A stretch of 64,000 nucleotides of DNA from Caulobacter soli (GTDB lineage: Bacteria; Pseudomonadota; Alphaproteobacteria; Caulobacterales; Caulobacteraceae). Where the stretch lies: the NCBI RefSeq assembly GCF_011045195.1, contig NZ_CP049199.1, forward strand, positions 1,612,001 through 1,676,000, read 5' to 3'. This document shows, one piece after another, positions 63,184 to 64,000 of this stretch (position 1 is the first letter of the stretch; each line of letters begins with the position of its first letter). The notes below the pieces were generated by a model. It was given only the letters and a program-made list of their open reading frames with translations, had not been told where the DNA came from and did not search any database. A program made the translations under genes and the position numbers.

Positions 63184-64000
63184 ATGAAGATTCTGAGGAA
63201 AAATCAGCACTTGAGCGCGAATCTGCGAACCATGACGGCGGCTCTGGCCCTGCTTGTCGCGGGTGGTGTTTCAGCGACGGCATCGTCCGCGCACGCCCAA
63301 ACCGTCACCGAAACGCCAATCCCGCTAGTCGCGGCGCCGGATGCGGCCGCCGACGTGGCGCAGACGGCGTACGACCCGCTTGAGGGTTTCAACCGTGGCA
63401 GTTTCGCCTTGAGCATGGGCGTCGATCGCGCCGTGCTGCGTCCTCTTTCGCACGGCTACGTGGCCGTGACGCCAACGCCGCTTCGGCATCGGGTCAGCGC
63501 CGTCGTCTATAATCTGGGCGAGCCCAGCACGGTGCTGAACGACGTCCTGCAGGGCAAGCCCAAGCGGGCTGGCAGGTCTTCGGCGCGGTTCGTGATCAAT
63601 TCGACCATTGGCGTGCTGGGCTTGTTCGATGTCGCCTCCGGCATGGGCATCCGAGCCCATGACGCCGATTTCGGTCAGACTTTCGGCCGCTACGGGGTCA
63701 AGGCCGGACCTTATCTCTATGTGCCGGTCATCGGACCTTCCAACTTCCGCGACGGGGTCGGGCGCGTGTTCGATTTCTTCACCGATCCGGTCGGTATCGC
63801 CGGTGGCGGCTGGCGGACCACGTTCGGCGCGACGCGCCTGGTCGTGCAGACGATCGACACGCGCACCAACGCCGACGGCGCGTTCCGGGCGTTGGACGAC
63901 TCGGTCGATCCCTATATTACCGCCCGCTCGGCCTACGGGCAGCATCGCGAGGCCTTCGTGCGCGAGGCGACGGGCGAGGTGCAGGCGCTTCCCGACTTCG
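63184..64000 (+). CDS. mlaA: MlaA/VacJ family outer-membrane lipid-asymmetry protein (partial at window end)
   Basis: Removes mislocalised phospholipids from the outer leaflet and hands them to the MlaC carrier. The visible 272 codons have a signal peptide (AALALLVAGGVSATASSAHA), then the family signature AYDPLEGFNRGSFALSMGVD, RPLSHGYVAVTPTPLRHRVS, FVINSTIGVLGLFDVASGMG, DFGQTFGRYGVKAGPYLYVP and VIGPSNFRDGVGRVFDFFTD. There is no lipobox Cys at the signal-peptide end, so it may be a non-lipidated form. The start is ambiguous (ATG 63166 in frame; neither has a clear Shine-Dalgarno). The 3-prime end lies outside the window. Confidence 0.9.
   Translation, partial: MKILRKNQHLSANLRTMTAALALLVAGGVSATASSAHAQTVTETPIPLVAAPDAAADVAQTAYDPLEGFNRGSFALSMGVDRAVLRPLSHGYVAVTPTPLRHRVSAVVYNLGEPSTVLNDVLQGKPKRAGRSSARFVINSTIGVLGLFDVASGMGIRAHDADFGQTFGRYGVKAGPYLYVPVIGPSNFRDGVGRVFDFFTDPVGIAGGGWRTTFGATRLVVQTIDTRTNADGAFRALDDSVDPYITARSAYGQHREAFVREATGEVQALPDF

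Overview
The window is high-GC, densely coded DNA that looks like the chromosome of a Caulobacteraceae-type alphaproteobacterium (Caulobacter or a close relative). This is an inference from three TonB-dependent receptors of the Caulobacter/Xanthomonas style, two ECF sigma/FecR/receptor modules, many secreted alpha/beta hydrolases and Tat-exported proteins, and a propeller-type sensor kinase. No rRNA, tRNA, CRISPR array, integrase or transposase was recognised.

Layout. (1) 0.3-5 kb: ECF sigma factor, FecR-like anti-sigma regulator and STN-bearing TonB receptor. (2) 5-13.5 kb: metabolic and stress genes (two alpha/beta hydrolases, zinc alcohol dehydrogenase, GlcG/HbpS-like protein, a frameshifted MerC gene, OsmC, PNPOx-like protein, SLAC1/TehA-like channel, isochorismatase-fold hydrolase), ending in a 33-residue peptide gene with a very strong ribosome binding site and its own terminator. 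(3) 13.8-25.9 kb: a small winged-helix regulator, a NarL-type response regulator with a giant propeller sensor kinase, a DJ-1/PfpI protein, hemerythrin protein, KaiC-like ATPase coupled to a hybrid kinase, and RsgA. Non-coding gaps from 0.3 to 18.5 kb repeatedly carry direct repeats of GGTNAA with a 10-base period, which look like binding sites of one OmpR/CadC-type winged-helix regulator. (4) 26-32 kb: a second sigma/FecR/TonB receptor module next to a secreted toroid-fold protein, probably for a glycan. (5) 32-47 kb: two convergently organised sulfur-acquisition operons (flavin reductase, SsuD-like monooxygenase, GST, four-domain rhodanese, thiol dioxygenase, TonB receptor; then SsuA/B/C-like ABC transporter with a DszC/SfnB-like flavoprotein, hydroxyacid dehydrogenase and class II aldolase), a LysR regulator and an HpyO-type FAD protein. 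Both operons have the same 13-base promoter-proximal element.

(6) 47.2-62.2 kb is the most unusual region: after an AT-rich leader with repeats there is a co-directional contractile-injection-system (phage-tail-like) gene set: putative terminator, sheath, tube, a disordered 498-residue protein, LysM-type hub protein, VgrG/gp5-gp27-like spike, PAAR-like tip, gp25, baseplate J fused to a beta-propeller, and tail protein I. It continues with proteins that suggest membrane anchoring: two tandem paralogues with a cytoplasmic Ig-like domain, one transmembrane helix and external PASTA domains, a polytopic membrane protein with HExxH zincin motif, and a single-pass Cys-rich protein. No capsid, head, AAA+ ATPase, tape measure or fibre gene is visible, so this is neither a prophage nor a canonical Pvc/Afp particle; a membrane/peptidoglycan-anchored contractile system is the working hypothesis. 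(7) The window ends with a membrane protein on the opposite strand and the start of an MlaA (VacJ) lipid-transport lipoprotein-family gene that runs off the edge.
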